NCBI GenBank assembly: GCA_029851415.1 | Contig: CM056743.1 | Location: 91,982,501 to 92,046,500, forward strand | DNA: 64,000 nt | Direction: 5' to 3' | Source: Eretmocerus hayati | Lineage: Eukaryota; Arthropoda; Insecta; Hymenoptera; Aphelinidae | In this document: positions 15,001 through 30,000 of the stretch, piece by piece | How the letters are laid out: each line of letters starts with the position of its first letter | Position numbering within the stretch: the first letter of the stretch is position 1 | The notes under the pieces: generated by a model | The model's input: the letters and a program-made list of their open reading frames with translations, nothing else | Databases searched by the model: none | Told to the model about the DNA's origin: nothing | Program-made: the position numbers and the translations under genes

Positions 15001-17900
15001 ACAAGAAAGCGATTCATATCGAGGAATTTTGGAACAGAGCCTCCTGGCCCGTTCTTAAAATAAGTTCCGAATTTCAACCCCCGATTTGGGGGTGTCGGCA
15101 TTCACCGGGGGGGTTGCAAAAAATTCAGGCACCTTCTTTCATCACAAGAAAGCGATCCCAATCGAGAAATTTGGGAACAGAGCCTCCTGGCCTGTTCTAA
15201 AAAAATCCTCGAATTTCAACCCCCGATTTGGGGGTGTCGGAATTCACCGGGGTGGTTGCAAAAGATTCTGGCACCTCCTTTCGTCACAAGAAAGCGATCT
15301 CGATCGAGAAATCTTGGAACAGAGCCTCCTGGCCTGTTCTAAAAAAATTTCCGAATTTCAACTCCCGATTTGGGGGTGTCGGCATTCACCGGGGATTTGC
15401 AAAAAATTCAGGCACTCTCTCTCGTCACAAGAAAGCGATTCCAATCGAGGAATTTTGGAACAGAGCCTCCTGGCCCGTTCTTAAAATAATTTCCGAATTT
15501 CAACCCCCGATTTGGGGGTGTCGGCATTCACCGGGGGGGTTGCAAAAAATTCAGGCACCTTCTTCCATCACAAGAAAGCGATCCCAATCGAGGAATTTTG
15601 GAACAGAGCCTCCTGGCCTGTTCTAAAAAAATTCCCGAATTTCAAGCCCCGTTTTGGGGGTGTCGGCATTCACCGGGGGGGTTGCAAGAAATTCAGGCAA
15701 CTTCTCTCATCACAAAAAAGCGATCCTAATCGAGGAATTTTGGAACAGAGCCTCCTGGCCTGTTCTAAAAAAATTCCCGAATTTCAACCCCCGATTTGGG
15801 GGTGTCGGCATTCACCGGGGGGGTTGCAAAAAATTCAGGCACTCTCTCTCGTCACAAGAAAGCGATTCATATCGAGGAATTTTGGAACAGAGCCTCCTGG
15901 CCCGTTCTTGAAAAAATTTCCGAATTTCAACCCCCGATTTGGGGGTATCGGCATTCACCGGGGGGGGGGGGGGGGGTTGCAAAAAATTCAGGCACCTTCT
16001 TCCGTCACAGGAAAGTGATCCCAATCGAGAAATTTTGGAACAGAGCCTCCTGGCCTGTTCTAAAAAAATCCCCGAATTTTAACCCCCGATTTGGGGGTGT
16101 CGGCATTCACCGGGGGGGTTGCAAAAGATTCAGGCACCTTCTTCCGTCACAAGAAAGCGATCCCGATCGAGAAATCTTGGAACAGAGCCTCCTGGCCTGT
16201 TCTAAAAAAATTCCCGAATTTCAACCCCCGATTTGGGGGTGTCGGCATTCACCGTGGGGTTGCAAAAAATCCAGGCACCTTCTTACGTCACAAGAAAGCG
16301 ATCCCAATCGAGAAATTTTGGAACAGAGCCTCCTGGCCCGTTCTTAAAAAAGTTTCCGAATTTCAACCCCCGATTTGGGGTTGTCGGCATTCACCGGGGG
16401 GGTTGCAAAAAATCCAGGCCCCTTCTTTCGTCACAAGAAAGCAATCCCAATCGAGAAATTTTGGAACAGAGCCTCCTGGCCTGTTGTAAAATAATTCCCG
16501 AATTTGAACCCCCAATTTTAGGGTGTCATCATTCACCGGGGGGGCTGCAAAAAATTCAGGCATCCTCTCTCGTCTTAAGAAAGCGATCCCAATCGAAAAA
16601 TTTTGGAACAGAGCCTCCTGGCCCGTTCTTAGAAAAATTTCCGAATTTCAACCCCCGATTTGGGGTTGTCGGCATTCACCCGGGGGGTTGCAAAAAATCC
16701 AGGCCCCTTCTTTCGTCACAAGAAAGCGATCCCAATCGAGAAATTTTGGAACAGAGCCTCCTGGCCTGTTCTAAAAAAATTCCCGAATTTCAACCCCCGA
16801 TTTGGGGGTGTCGGCATTCAAGGGGGGGGTTGCAAAAAATTCAGGCACCTTCTTCCGTCACAAGAAAGCGATCCCAATCGAGAAATCTTGGAACAGAGCC
16901 TCCTGGCCTGTTCTAAAATAAATCCCTGATTTCAACCCCCGATTTGGGGGTGTCGTCATTCACCGGGGGGGTTGCAAAAAATTCAGGCACCTTCTTTCGT
17001 CACAAGAAAGCGATCCCAATCGAGAAATTTTGGAACAGAGCCACCTGGCCTGTTCTAAAAAAATTCCCGAATTTCAACCCCCATTTGGGGGTGTCGGCAT
17101 TCACCGGGGGGGGGGGGGTTGCAAGAAATCCAGGCCCCTTCTTTCGTCACAAGAAAGCGTTCCCAATCGAGAAATTTTGGAACAGAGCCTCCTGGCCTGT
17201 TCTAAGAAAATTCCCGAATTCCAACCCCCGATTTGGGGGTGTCGGCATTCAACGGGGGGGTTGCAAAAAATTCAGGCACCTTCTTCTGTCCTAAGGAAGC
17301 GATCTCGATCGAGAAATTTTGGAACAGAGCCTCCTGGCCTGTTCTAAAATAAATCCCTAATTTCAACCCCCGATTTGGGGGGGTGTCGTCATTCACCGGG
17401 GGGGCTGCAAAAAATTCAGGCCCCTTCTTTCGTCACAAGAAAGCGATCCCAATCGAGAAATTTTGGAAGAGAGCCTCCTGGCCTGTTCTAAAAAAATTCC
17501 CGAATTTCAACCCCCGATTTGGGGGTGTCGGCATTCAACGGGGGGGTTGCAAAAAATTCAGGCACCTTCTTTCGTCCTAAGGAAGCGATCTCAATCGAGA
17601 AATTCTGGAACAGAGCCTCCTGGCCTGTTCTGAAAAAATCCTCGAATTTCAACCCCCGATTTGGGGTCGTCGGCATTCACCGGGTTGGTTGCAAAAAATT
17701 CTGGCACCTCCTTTCGTCACAAGAAAGCGATCCCGATCGAAAAATCTTGGAACAGAGCCTCCTGGCCTGTTCTAAAATAAATCCCTAATTTCAACCCCCG
17801 ATTTGGGGGTGTCGTCATTCACCGGGGGGGTTGCAAAAAATTCAGGCACCTTCTTCCGTCACAAGAAATAGATCCCAATCGAGGAATTTTGGAACAGAGC
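1..17900. repeat. Left HOR domain of the satellite, 4.4-6.0 kb units
   Basis: A distinctive run of monomers recurs with anchors at about 72, 4646, 10659 and 15086. The marker is a unit reading AAATTTGGGAACAG followed by one with GTCGGAATTCACCGGGGTGG. Spacings are 4574, 6013 and 4427 bp, about 32, 42 and 31 monomers. Long blocks between anchors correspond monomer by monomer: 498-1210 matches 5072-5790 at offset 4574. The copies differ by scattered point changes, G-run lengths and gain or loss of whole monomers, so this domain looks older than the duplications to its right. Exact unit boundaries were judged by eye. Confidence 0.8.
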
Positions 17901-20900
17901 CTCCTGGCCTATTCTTAAAATAATTTCCGAATTTCAACCCCCGATTTGGGGGTGTCGGCATTCACCGGGGGGGTTGCAAAAAATTCAGGCACCTTCTTTC
18001 ATCACGAGGGAGCGATCCGAATCGAAAAATTTTGGAACAGAGCCTCCTGGCCTGTTCTAAAAAAATCCTCGAATTTCAACCCCCGATTTGGGGTTGTCGG
18101 CATTCACCGGGGTGGTTGCAAAAAATTCTGGCACCTCCTTTCGTCACAAGAAAGCGATCCCGATCGAGAAATCTTGGAACAGAGCCTCCTGGCCTGTTCT
18201 AAAAAAATTCCCGAATTTCAACCCCCGATTTGGGGGTGTCGGCATTCACCGGGGGGTTGCAAAAAATTCAGGCACTCTCTCTCGTCACAAGAGAGCGATT
18301 CCAATCGAGGAATTTTGGAACAGAGCCTCCTGGCCCGTTCTTAAAATAATTTCCGAATTTCAACCCCCGATTTGGGGGTGTTGGCATTCACCGGGGGGGT
18401 TAAAAAAAATTCAGGCACCTTCTTTCATCACCACAAAGCGATCCCAATCGAAAAATTTTGGAACAGAGCCTCCTGGCCTGTTCTAAAAAAATTCCCGAAT
18501 TCCAACCCCCGTTTTGGGGGTGTCGGCATTCACCGGGGGGGTTGCAAAAAATTCAGGCACCTTCTTTCGTCACAAGGAAGCGATCTCAATCGAGAAATTT
18601 TGGAACAGAGCCTCCTGGCCTGTTCTGAAATAAATCCCTAATTTCAACCCCCGATTTGGGGGTGTCGTCATTCACCGGGGGGGTTGCAAAAAATTCAGGC
18701 ACCTTCTTTCGTCACAAGAAAGCGATCCCAATCGAGGAATTTTGGAACAGAGCCTCCTGGCCCGTTCTTAAAATAATTTCCGAATTTCAACCCCCGATTT
18801 GGGGGTGTCGGCATTCACCGGGGGGGGTTGCAAAAAATTCAGGCACCTTCTTTCATCACGAGGAAGCGATCCGAATCGAAAAATTTTGGAACAGAGCCTC
18901 CTGGCCTGTTCTAAAAAAATCCTCGAATTTCAACCCCCGATTTGGGGGAGTCGGCATTCACCGGGGTGGTTGCAAAAAATCCAGGCACCTTCTTTCGTCA
19001 CAAGGAAGCGATCTCAATCGAGGAATTTTGGAACAGAGCCTCCTGGCCTGTTCTAGAAAAATTCCCGAATTTCAACCCCCATTTGGGGGTGTCGGCATTC
19101 ACCGGGGGGGGGGGGGGTTGCAAGAAATCCAGGCCCCTTCTTTCAACACAAGAAAGCGTTCCCAATCGAGAAATTTTGGAACAGAGCCTCCTGGCCTGTT
19201 CTAAGAAAATTCCCGAATTCCAACCCCCGATTTGGGGGTGTCGGCATTCAACGGGGGGGTTGCAAAAAATTCAGGCACCTTCTTCCGTCCTAAGGAAGCG
19301 ATCTCGATCGAGAAATTTTGGAACAGAGCCTCCTGGCCTGTTCTAAAATAAATCCCTAATTTCAACCCCCGATTTGGGGGGGTGTCGTCATTCACCGGGG
19401 GGGCTGCAAAAAATTCAGGCCCCTTCTTTCGTCACAAGAAAGCGATCCCAATCGAGAAATTTTGGAAGAGAGCCTCCTGGCCTGTTCTAAAAAAATTCCC
19501 GAATTTCAACCCCCGATTTGGGGGTGTCGGCATTCAACGGGGGGGTTGCAAAAAATTCAGGCACCTTCTTTCGTCCTAAGGAAGCGATCTCAATCGAGAA
19601 ATTTTGGAACAGAGCCTCCTGGCCTGTTCTGAAAAAATCCTCGAATTTCAACCCCCGATTTGGGGTCGTCGGCATTCACCGGGGTGGTTGCAAAAAATTC
19701 TGGCACCTCCTTTCGTCACAAGAAAGCGATCCCGATCGAAAAATCTTGGAACAGAGCCTCCTGGCCTGTTCTAAAATAAATCCCTAATTTCAACCCCCGA
19801 TTTGGGGGTGTCGTCATTCACCGGGGGGGTTGCAAAAAATTCATGCACCTTCTTCCGTCACAAGAAATAGATCCCAATCGAGGAATTTTGGAACAGAGCC
19901 TCCTGGCCTATTCTTAAAATAATTTCCGAATTTCAACCCCCGATTTGGGGGTGTCGGCATTCACCGGGGGGGTTGCAAAAAATTCAGGCACCTTCTTTCA
20001 TCACGAGGGAGCGATCCGAATCGATAAATTTTGGAACAGAGCCTCCTGGCCTGTTCTAAAAAAATCCTCGAATTTCAACCCCCGATTTGGGGTTGTCGGC
20101 ATTCACCGGGGTGGTTGCAAAAGATTCTGGCACCTCCTTTCGTCACAAGAAAGCGATCCCGATCGAGAAATCTTGGAACAGAGCCTCCTGGCCTGTTCTA
20201 AAAAAATTCCCGAATTACAACCCCCGATTTGGGGGTGTCGGCATTCACCGGGGGGTTGCAAAAAATTCAGGCACTCTCTCTCGTCACAAGAGAGCGATTC
20301 CAATCGAGGAATTTTGGAACAGAGCCTCCTGGCCCGTTCTTAAAATAATTTCCGAATTTCAACCCCCGATTTGGGGGTGTTGGCATTCACCGGGGGGGTT
20401 AAAAAAAATTCAGGCACCTTCTTTCATCACCACAAAGCGATCCCAATCGAAAAATTTTGGAACAGAGCCTCCTGGCCTGTTCTAAAAAAATTCCCGAATT
20501 CCAACCCCCGTTTTGGGGGTGTCGGCATTCACCGGGGGGGTTGCAAAAAATTCAGGCACCTTCTTTCGTCACAAGGAAGCGATCTCAATCGAGAAATTTT
20601 GGAACAGAGCCTCCTGGCCTGTTCTGAAATAAATCCCTAATTTCAACCCCCGATTTGGGGGTGTCGTCATTCACCGGGGGGGTTGCAAAAAATTCAGGCA
20701 CCTTCTTTCGTCACAAGAAAGCGATCCCAATCGAGGAATTTTGGAACAGAGCCTCCTGGCCCGTTCTTAAAATAATTTCCGAATTTCAACCCCCGATTTG
20801 GGGGTGTCGGCATTCACCGGGGGGGTTGCAAAAAATTCAGGCACCTTCTTTCATCACGAGGAAGCGATCCGAATCGAAAAATTTTGGAACAGAGCCTCCT

Positions 20901-21050
20901 GGCCTGTTCTAAAAAAATCCTCGAATTTCAACCCCCGATTTGGGGGAGTCGGCATTCACCGGGGTGGTTGCAAAAAATCCAGGCACCTTCTTTCGTCACA
21001 AGGAAGCGATCTCAATCGAGAAATTTTGGAACAGAGCCTCCTGGCCTGTT
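17130..21050. repeat. 14-monomer (2.0 kb) tandem duplication in the satellite
   Basis: Consecutive landmark monomers at 17202, 17383, 17519, 17946, 18088, 18372 and 18656 recur at 19201, 19382, 19518, 19945, 20087, 20371 and 20655, each 1999 bp further on. The match is lost after about 19050/21050. A monomer type with CAAGAAATAGATCCC in place of the usual AAGCGATCCC is shared by both copies at about 17866 and 19865. The second copy has a few private changes, such as a CATGCACC at about 19843. Confidence 0.8.
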
Positions 21051-24000
21051 CTGAAATAAATCCCTAATTTCAACCCCCGATTTGGGGGTGTCGGCATTCA
21101 CCGGGGGGTTGCAAAAAATTCAGGCACCTTCTTTTGTCCTAAGGAAGCGATTCCAATCGAGGAATTTTGGAACAGAGCCTCCTGGCCCGTTCTTAAAATA
21201 ATTTCCGAATTTCAACCCCCGATTTGGGGGTGTTGGCGTTCACTGGGGGGGTTAAAAAAAATTCAGGCACCTTCTTTCATCACCACAAAGCGATCCCAAT
21301 CGAAAAATTTTGGTCCAGAGCCTCCTGGCCTGTTCTAAAAAAATTCCCGAATTTCAACCCCCGTTTTGGGGGTGTCGGCATTCACCGGGGGGGTTGCAAA
21401 AAATTCAGGCACCTTCTTTCGTCCTAAGGAAGCGATCTCAATCGAGAAATTTTGGAACAGAGCCTCCTGGCCTGTTCTAAAATAAATCCCTAATTTCAAC
21501 CCCCGATTTGGGGGGGTGTCGTCATTCACCGGGGGGGTTGCAAAAAATTCAGGCCCCTTCTTTCGTCACAAGAAAGCGATCCCGATCGAGAAATTTTGGA
21601 ACAGAGCCTCCTGGCCTGTTCTAAAAAAATTCCCGAATTTCAACCCCCGATTTGGGGGTGTCGGCATTCAACGGGGGGGTTGCAAAAAATTCAGGCACCT
21701 TCTTTTGTCCTAAGGAAGCGATCTCAATCGAGAAATTTTGGAACAGAGCCTCCTGGCCTGTTCTGAAAAGATCCTCGAATTTCAACCCCCGATTTGGGGT
21801 CGTCGGCATTCACCGGGGTGGTTGCAAAAAATTCTGGCACCTCCTTTCGTCACAAGAAAGCGATCCCGATCGAAAAATCTTGGAACAGAGCCTCCTGGCC
21901 TGTTGTAAAATAGTTCCCGAATTTGAACCCCCAATTTTAGGGTGTCATCATTCACCGGGGGGGCTGCAAAAAATTCAGGCATCCTCTCTCGTCTTAAGAA
22001 AGCGATCCCAATCGAAAAATTTTGGAACAGAGCCTCCTGGCCCGTTCTTAGAAAAATTTCCGAATTTCAACCCCCGATTTGGGGTTGTCGGCATTCACCC
22101 GGGGGGTTGCAAAAAATCCAGGCCCCTTCTTTCGTCACAAGAAAGCGATCCCAATCGAGAAATTTTGGAACAGAGCCTCCTGGCCTGTTCTAAAAAAATT
22201 CCCGAATTCCAACCCCCGATTTGGGGGTGTCGGCATTCAACGGGGGGGTTGCAAAAAATTCAGGCACCTTCTTCCGTCACAAGAAAGCGATCCCAATCGA
22301 GAAATCTTGGAACAGAGCCTCCTGGCCTGTTCTAAAATAAATCCCTGATTTCAACCCCCGATTTGGGGGTGTCGTCATTCACCGGGGTGGTTGCAAAAAA
22401 TTCTGGCACCTCCTTTCGTCACAAGAAAGCGATCCCGATCGAAAAATCTTGGAACAGAGCCTCCTGGCCTGTTGTAAAATAATTCCCGAATTTGAACCCC
22501 CGATTTGGGGGTGTCGGCATTCAACGGGGGGGTTGCAAAAAATTCAGGCACCTTCTTTTGTCCTAAGGAAGCGATCTCAATCGAGAAATTTTGGAACAGA
22601 GCCTCCTGGCCTGTTCTGAAAAAATCCTCGAATTTCAACCCCCGATTTGGGGTCGTCGGCATTCACCGGGGTGGTTGCAAAAAATTCTGGCACCTCCTTT
22701 CGTCACAAGAAAGCGATGCCGATCGAAAAATCTTGGAACAGAGCCTCCTGGCCTGTTCTGAAAAAATCCTCGAATTTCAACCCCCGATTTGGGGTCGTCG
22801 GCATTCACCGGGGTGGTTGCAAAAGTTTCTGGCACCTCCTTTCGTCACAAGAAAGCGATCCCGATCGAAAAATCTTGGAACAGAGCCTCCTGGCCTGTTG
22901 TAAAATAATTCCCGAATTTGAACCCCCAATTTTAGGGTGTCATCATTCACCGGGGGGGCTGCAAAAAATTCAGGCATCCTCTCTCGTCTTAAGAAAGCGA
23001 TCCCAATCGAGAAATTTTGGAACAGAGCCTCCTGGCCCGTTCTTAGAAAAATTTCCGAATTTCAACCCCCGATTTGGGGTTGTCGGCATTCACCCGGGGG
23101 GTTGCAAAAAATCCAGGCCCCTTCTTTCGTCACAAGAAAGCGATCCCAATCGAGAAATTTTGGAACAGAGCCTCCTGGCCTGTTCTAAAAAAATTCCCGA
23201 ATTTCAACCCCCGATTTGGGGGTGTCGGCATTCAACGGGGGGGTTGCAAAAAATTCAGGCACCTTCTTCCGTCACAAGAAAGCGATCCCAATCGAGAAAT
23301 CTTGGAACAGAGCCTCCTGGCCTGTTCTAAAATAAATCCCTGATTTCAACCCCCGATTTGGGGGTGTCGTCATTCACCGGGGGGGTTGCAAAAAATTCAG
23401 GCACCTTCTTTCGTCACAAGAAAGCGATCCCAATCGAGAAATTTTGGAACAGAGCCACCTGGCCTGTTCTAAAAAAATTCCCGAATTTCAACCCCCATTT
23501 GGGGGTGTCGGCATTCACCGGGGGGGGGGGGGGTTGCAAGAAATCCAGGCCCCTTCTTTCGTCACAAGAAAGCGTTCCCAATCGAGAAATTTCGGAACAG
23601 AGCCTCCTGGCCTGTTCTAAGAAAATTCCCGAATTCCAACCCCCGATTTGGGGGTGTCGGCATTCAACGGGGGGGTTGCAAAAAATTCAGGCACCTTCTT
23701 CCGTCCTAAGGAAGCGATCTCGATCGAGAAATTTTGGAACAGAGCCTCCTGGCCTGTTCTAAAATAAATCCCTAATTTCAACCCCCGATTTGGGGGGGTG
23801 TCGTCATTCACCGGGGGGGCTGCAAAAAATTCAGGCCCCTTCTTTCGTCACAAGAAAGCGATCCCAATCGAGAAATTTTGGAACAGAGCCTCCTGGCCTG
23901 TTCTAAAAAAATTCCCGAATTTCAACCCCCGATTTGGGGGTGTCGGCATTCAACGGGGGGGTTGCAAAAAATTCAGGCACCTTCTTTCGTCCTAAGGAAG

Positions 24001-27000
24001 CGATCTCAATCGAGAAATTTTGGAACAGAGCCTCCTGGCTTATTCTGAAAAAATCCTCGAATTTCAACCCCCGATTTGGGGTCGTCGGCATTCACCGGGG
24101 TGGTTGCAAAAAATTCTGGCACCTCCTTTCGTCACAAGAAAGCGATCCCGATCGAAAAATCTTGGAACAGAGCCTCCTGGCCTGTTCTAAAATAAATCCC
24201 TAATTTCAACCCCCGATTTGGGGGTGTCGTCATTCACCGGGGGGGTTGCAAAAAATTCAGGCACCTTCTTCCGTCACAAGAAATAGATCCCAATCGAGGA
24301 ATTTTGGAACAGAGCCTCCTGGCCTATTCTTAAAATAATTTCCGAATTTCAACCCCCGATTTGGGGGTGTCGGCATTCACCGGGGGGGTTGCAAAAAATT
24401 CAGGCACCTTCTTTCATCACGAGGGAGCGATCCGAATCGAAAAATTTTGGAACAGAGCCTCCTGGCCTGTTCTAAAAAAATCCTCGAATTTCAACCCCCG
24501 ATTTGGGGTTGTCGGCATTCACCGGGGTGGTTGCAAAAAATTCTGGCACCTCCTTTCGTCACAAGAAAGCGATCCCGATCGAGAAATCTTGGAACAGAGC
24601 CTCCTGGCCTGTTCTAAAAAAATTCCCGAATTTCAACCCCCGATTTGGGGGTGTCGGCATTCACCGGGGGGTTGCAAAAAATTCAGGCACTCTCTCTCGT
24701 CACAAGAAAGCGATTCCAATCGAGGAATTTTGGAACAGAGCCTCCTGGCCCGTTCTTAAAATAATTTCCGAATGTCAACCCCCGATTTGGGGGTGTTGGC
24801 ATTCACCGGGGGGGTTGCAAAAAATTCAGGCACCTTCTTTCGTCACAAGGAAGCGATCTCAATCGAGAAATTTTGGAACAGAGCCTCCTGGCCTGTTCTG
24901 AAATAAATCCCTAATTTCAACCCCCGATTTGGGGGTGTCGTCATTCACCGGGGGGGTTGCAAAAAATTCAGGCACCTTCTTTCGTCACAAGAAAGCGATC
25001 CCAATCGAGGAATTTTGGAACAGAGCCTCCTGGCCCGTTCTTAAAATAATTTCCGAATTTCAACCCCCGATTTGGGGGTGTCGGCATTCACCGGGGGGGT
25101 TGCAAAAAATTCAGGCACCTTCTTTCATCACGAGGAAGCGATCCGAATCGAAAAATTTTGGAACAGAGCCTCCTGGCCTGTTCTAAAAAAATCCTCGAAT
25201 TTCAACCCCCGATTTGGGGGAGTCGGCATTCACCGGGGTGGTTGCAAAAAATCCAGGCACCTTCTTTCGTCACAAGGAAGCGATCTCAATCGAGAAATTT
25301 TGGAACAGAGCCTCCTGGCCTGTTCTGAAATAAATCCCTAATTTCAACCCCCGATTTGGGGGTGTCGGCATTCACCGGGGGGTTGCAAAAAATTCAGGCA
25401 CCTTCTTTTGTCCTAAGGAAGCGATTCCAATCGAGGAATTTTGGAACAGAGCCTCCTGGCCCGTTCTTAAAATAATTTCCGAATTTCAACCCCCGATTTG
25501 GGGGTGTTGGCGTTCACTGGGGGGGTTAAAAAAAATTCAGGCACCTTCTTTCATCACCACAAAGCGATCCCAATCGAAAAATTTTGGTCCAGAGCCTCCT
25601 GGCCTGTTCTAAAAAAATTCCCGAATTTCAACCCCCGTTTTGGGGGTGTCGGCATTCACCGGGGGGGTTGCAAAAAATTCAGGCACCTTCTTTCGTCCTA
25701 AGGAAGCGATCTCAATCGAGAAATTTTGGAACAGAGCCTCCTGGCCTGTTCTAAAATAAATCCCTAATTTCAACCCCCGATTTGGGGGGGTGTCGTCATT
25801 CACCGGGGGGGTTGCAAAAAATTCAGGCCCCTTCTTTCGTCACAAGAAAGCGATCCCGATCGAGAAATTTTGGAACAGAGCCTCCTGGCCTGTTCTAAAA
25901 AAATTCCCGAATTTCAACCCCCGATTTGGGGGTGTCGGCATTCAACGGGGGGGTTGCAAAAAATTCAGGCACCTTCTTTTGTCCTAAGGAAGCGATCTCA
26001 ATCGAGAAATTTTGGAACAGAGCCTCCTGGCCTGTTCTGAAAAAATCCTCGAATTTCAACCCCCGATTTGGGGTCGTCGGCATTCACCGGGGTGGTTGCA
26101 AAAAATTCTGGCACCTCCTTTCGTCACAAGAAAGCGATCCCGATCGAAAAATCTTGGAACAGAGCCTCCTGGCCTGTTCTGAAAAAATCCTCGAATTTCA
26201 ACCCCCGATTTGGGGTCGTCGGCATTCACCGGGGTGGTTGCAAAAGTTTCTGGCACCTCCTTTCGTCACAAGAAAGCGATCCCGATCGAAAAATCTTGGA
26301 ACAGAGCCTCCTGGCCTGTTGTAAAATAATTCCCGAATTTGAACCCCCAATTTTAGGGTGTCATCATTCACCGGGGGGGCTGCAAAAAATTCAGGCATCC
26401 TCTCTCGTCTTAAGAAAGCGATCCCAATCGAGAAATTTTGGAACAGAGCCTCCTGGCCCGTTCTTAGAAAAATTTCCGAATTTCAACCCCCGATTTGGGG
26501 TTGTCGGCATTCACCCGGGGGGTTGCAAAAAATCCAGGCCCCTTCTTTCGTCACAAGAAAGCGATCCCAATCGAGAAATTTTGGAACAGAGCCTCCTGGC
26601 CTGTTCTAAAAAAATTCCCGAATTTCAACCCCCGATTTGGGGGTGTCGGCATTCAACGGGGGGGTTGCAAAAAATTCAGGCACCTTCTTCCGTCACAAGA
26701 AAGCGATCCCAATCGAGAAATCTTGGAACAGAGCCTCCTGGCCTGTTCTAAAATAAATCCCTGATTTCAACCCCCGATTTGGGGGTGTCGTCATTCACCG
26801 GGGGGGTTGCAAAAAATTCAGGCACCTTCTTTCGTCACAAGAAAGCGATCCCAATCGAGAAATTTTGGAACAGAGCCACCTGGCCTGTTCTAAAAAAATT
26901 CCCGAATTTCAACCCCCATTTGGGGGTGTCGGCATTCACCGGGGGGGGGGGGGGTTGCAAGAAATCCAGGCCCCTTCTTTCGTCACAAGAAAGCGTTCCC

Positions 27001-30000
27001 AATCGAGAAATTTTGGAACAGAGCCTCCTGGCCTGTTCTAAGAAAATTCCCGAATTCCAACCCCCGATTTGGGGGTGTCGGCATTCAACGGGGGGGTTGC
27101 AAAAAATTCAGGCACCTTCTTCCGTCCTAAGGAAGCGATCTCGATCGAGAAATTTTGGAACAGAGCCTCCTGGCCTGTTCTAAAATAAATCCCTAATTTC
27201 AACCCCCGATTTGGGGGGGTGTCGTCATTCACCGGGGGGGCTGCAAAAAATTCAGGCCCCTTCTTTCGTCACAAGAAAGCGATCCCAATCGAGAAATTTT
27301 GGAACAGAGCCTCCTGGCCTGTTCTAAAAAAATTCCCGAATTTCAACCCCCGATTTGGGGGTGTCGGCATTCAACGGGGGGGTTGCAAAAAATTCAGGCA
27401 CCTTCTTTCGTCCTAAGGAAGCGATCTCAATCGAGAAATTTTGGAACAGAGCCTCCTGGCTTATTCTGAAAAAATCCTCGAATTTCAACCCCCGATTTGG
27501 GGTCGTCGGCATTCACCGGGGTGGTTGCAAAAAATTCTGGCACCTCCTTTCGTCACAAGAAAGCGATCCCGATCGAAAAATCTTGGAACAGAGCCTCCTG
27601 GCCTGTTCTAAAATAAATCCCTAATTTCAACCCCCGATTTGGGGGTGTCGTCATTCACCGGGGGGGTTGCAAAAAATTCAGGCACCTTCTTCCGTCACAA
27701 GAAATAGATCCCAATCGAGGAATTTTGGAACAGAGCCTCCTGGCCTATTCTTAAAATAATTTCCGAATTTCAACCCCCGATTTGGGGGTGTCGGCATTCA
27801 CCGGGGGGGTTGCAAAAAATTCAGGCACCTTCTTTCATCACGAGGGAGCGATCCGAATCGATAAATTTTGGAACAGAGCCTCCTGGCCTGTTCTAAAAAA
27901 ATCCTCGAATTTCAACCCCCGATTTGGGGTTGTCGGCATTCACCGGGGTGGTTGCAAAAGATTCTGGCACCTCCTTTCGTCACAAGAAAGCGATCCCGAT
28001 CGAGAAATCTTGGAACAGAGCCTCCTGGCCTGTTCTAAAAAAATTCCCGAATTACAACCCCCGATTTGGGGGTGTCGGCATTCACCGGGGGGTTGCAAAA
28101 AATTCAGGCACTCTCTCTCGTCACAAGAGAGCGATTCCAATCGAGGAATTTTGGAACAGAGCCTCCTGGCCCGTTCTTAAAATAATTTCCGAATTTCAAC
28201 CCCCGATTTGGGGGTGTTGGCATTCACCGGGGGGGTTAAAAAAAATTCAGGCACCTTCTTTCATCACCACAAAGCGATCCCAATCGAAAAATTTTGGAAC
28301 AGAGCCTCCTGGCCTGTTCTAAAAAAATTCCCGAATTCCAACCCCCGTTTTGGGGGTGTCGGCATTCACCGGGGGGGTTGCAAAAAATTCAGGCACCTTC
28401 TTTCGTCACAAGGAAGCGATCTCAATCGAGAAATTTTGGAACAGAGCCTCCTGGCCTGTTCTGAAATAAATCCCTAATTTCAACCCCCGATTTGGGGGTG
28501 TCGTCATTCACCGGGGGGGTTGCAAAAAATTCAGGCACCTTCTTTCGTCACAAGAAAGCGATCCCAATCGAGGAATTTTGGAACAGAGCCTCCTGGCCCG
28601 TTCTTAAAATAATTTCCGAATTTCAACCCCCGATTTGGGGGTGTCGGCATTCACCGGGGGGGTTGCAAAAAATTCAGGCACCTTCTTTCATCACGAGGAA
28701 GCGATCCGAATCGAAAAATTTTGGAACAGAGCCTCCTGGCCTGTTCTAAAAAAATCCTCGAATTTCAACCCCCGATTTGGGGGAGTCGGCATTCACCGGG
28801 GTGGTTGCAAAAAATCCAGGCACCTTCTTTCGTCACAAGGAAGCGATCTCAATCGAGAAATTTTGGAACAGAGCCTCCTGGCCTGTTCTGAAATAAATCC
28901 CTAATTTCAACCCCCGATTTGGGGGTGTCGGCATTCACCGGGGGGTTGCAAAAAATTCAGGCACCTTCTTTTGTCCTAAGGAAGCGATTCCAATCGAGGA
29001 ATTTTGGAACAGAGCCTCCTGGCCCGTTCTTAAAATAATTTCCGAATTTCAACCCCCGATTTGGGGGTGTTGGCGTTCACTGGGGGGGTTAAAAAAAATT
29101 CAGGCACCTTCTTTCATCACCACAAAGCGATCCCAATCGAAAAATTTTGGTCCAGAGCCTCCTGGCCTGTTCTAAAAAAATTCCCGAATTTCAACCCCCG
29201 TTTTGGGGGTGTCGGCATTCACCGGGGGGGTTGCAAAAAATTCAGGCACCTTCTTTCGTCCTAAGGAAGCGATCTCAATCGAGAAATTTTGGAACAGAGC
29301 CTCCTGGCCTGTTCTAAAATAAATCCCTAATTTCAACCCCCGATTTGGGGGGGTGTCGTCATTCACCGGGGGGGTTGCAAAAAATTCAGGCCCCTTCTTT
29401 CGTCACAAGAAAGCGATCCCGATCGAGAAATTTTGGAACAGAGCCTCCTGGCCTGTTCTAAAAAAATTCCCGAATTTCAACCCCCGATTTGGGGGTGTCG
29501 GCATTCAACGGGGGGGTTGCAAAAAATTCAGGCACCTTCTTTTGTCCTAAGGAAGCGATCTCAATCGAGAAATTTTGGAACAGAGCCTCCTGGCCTGTTC
29601 TGAAAAGATCCTCGAATTTCAACCCCCGATTTGGGGTCGTCGGCATTCACCGGGGTGGTTGCAAAAAATTCTGGCACCTCCTTTCGTCACAAGAAAGCGA
29701 TCCCGATCGAAAAATCTTGGAACAGAGCCTCCTGGCCTGTTGTAAAATAGTTCCCGAATTTGAACCCCCAATTTTAGGGTGTCATCATTCACCGGGGGGG
29801 CTGCAAAAAATTCAGGCATCCTCTCTCGTCTTAAGAAAGCGATCCCAATCGAAAAATTTTGGAACAGAGCCTCCTGGCCCGTTCTTAGAAAAATTTCCGA
29901 ATTTCAACCCCCGATTTGGGGTTGTCGGCATTCACCCGGGGGGTTGCAAAAAATCCAGGCCCCTTCTTTCGTCACAAGAAAGCGATCCCAATCGAGAAAT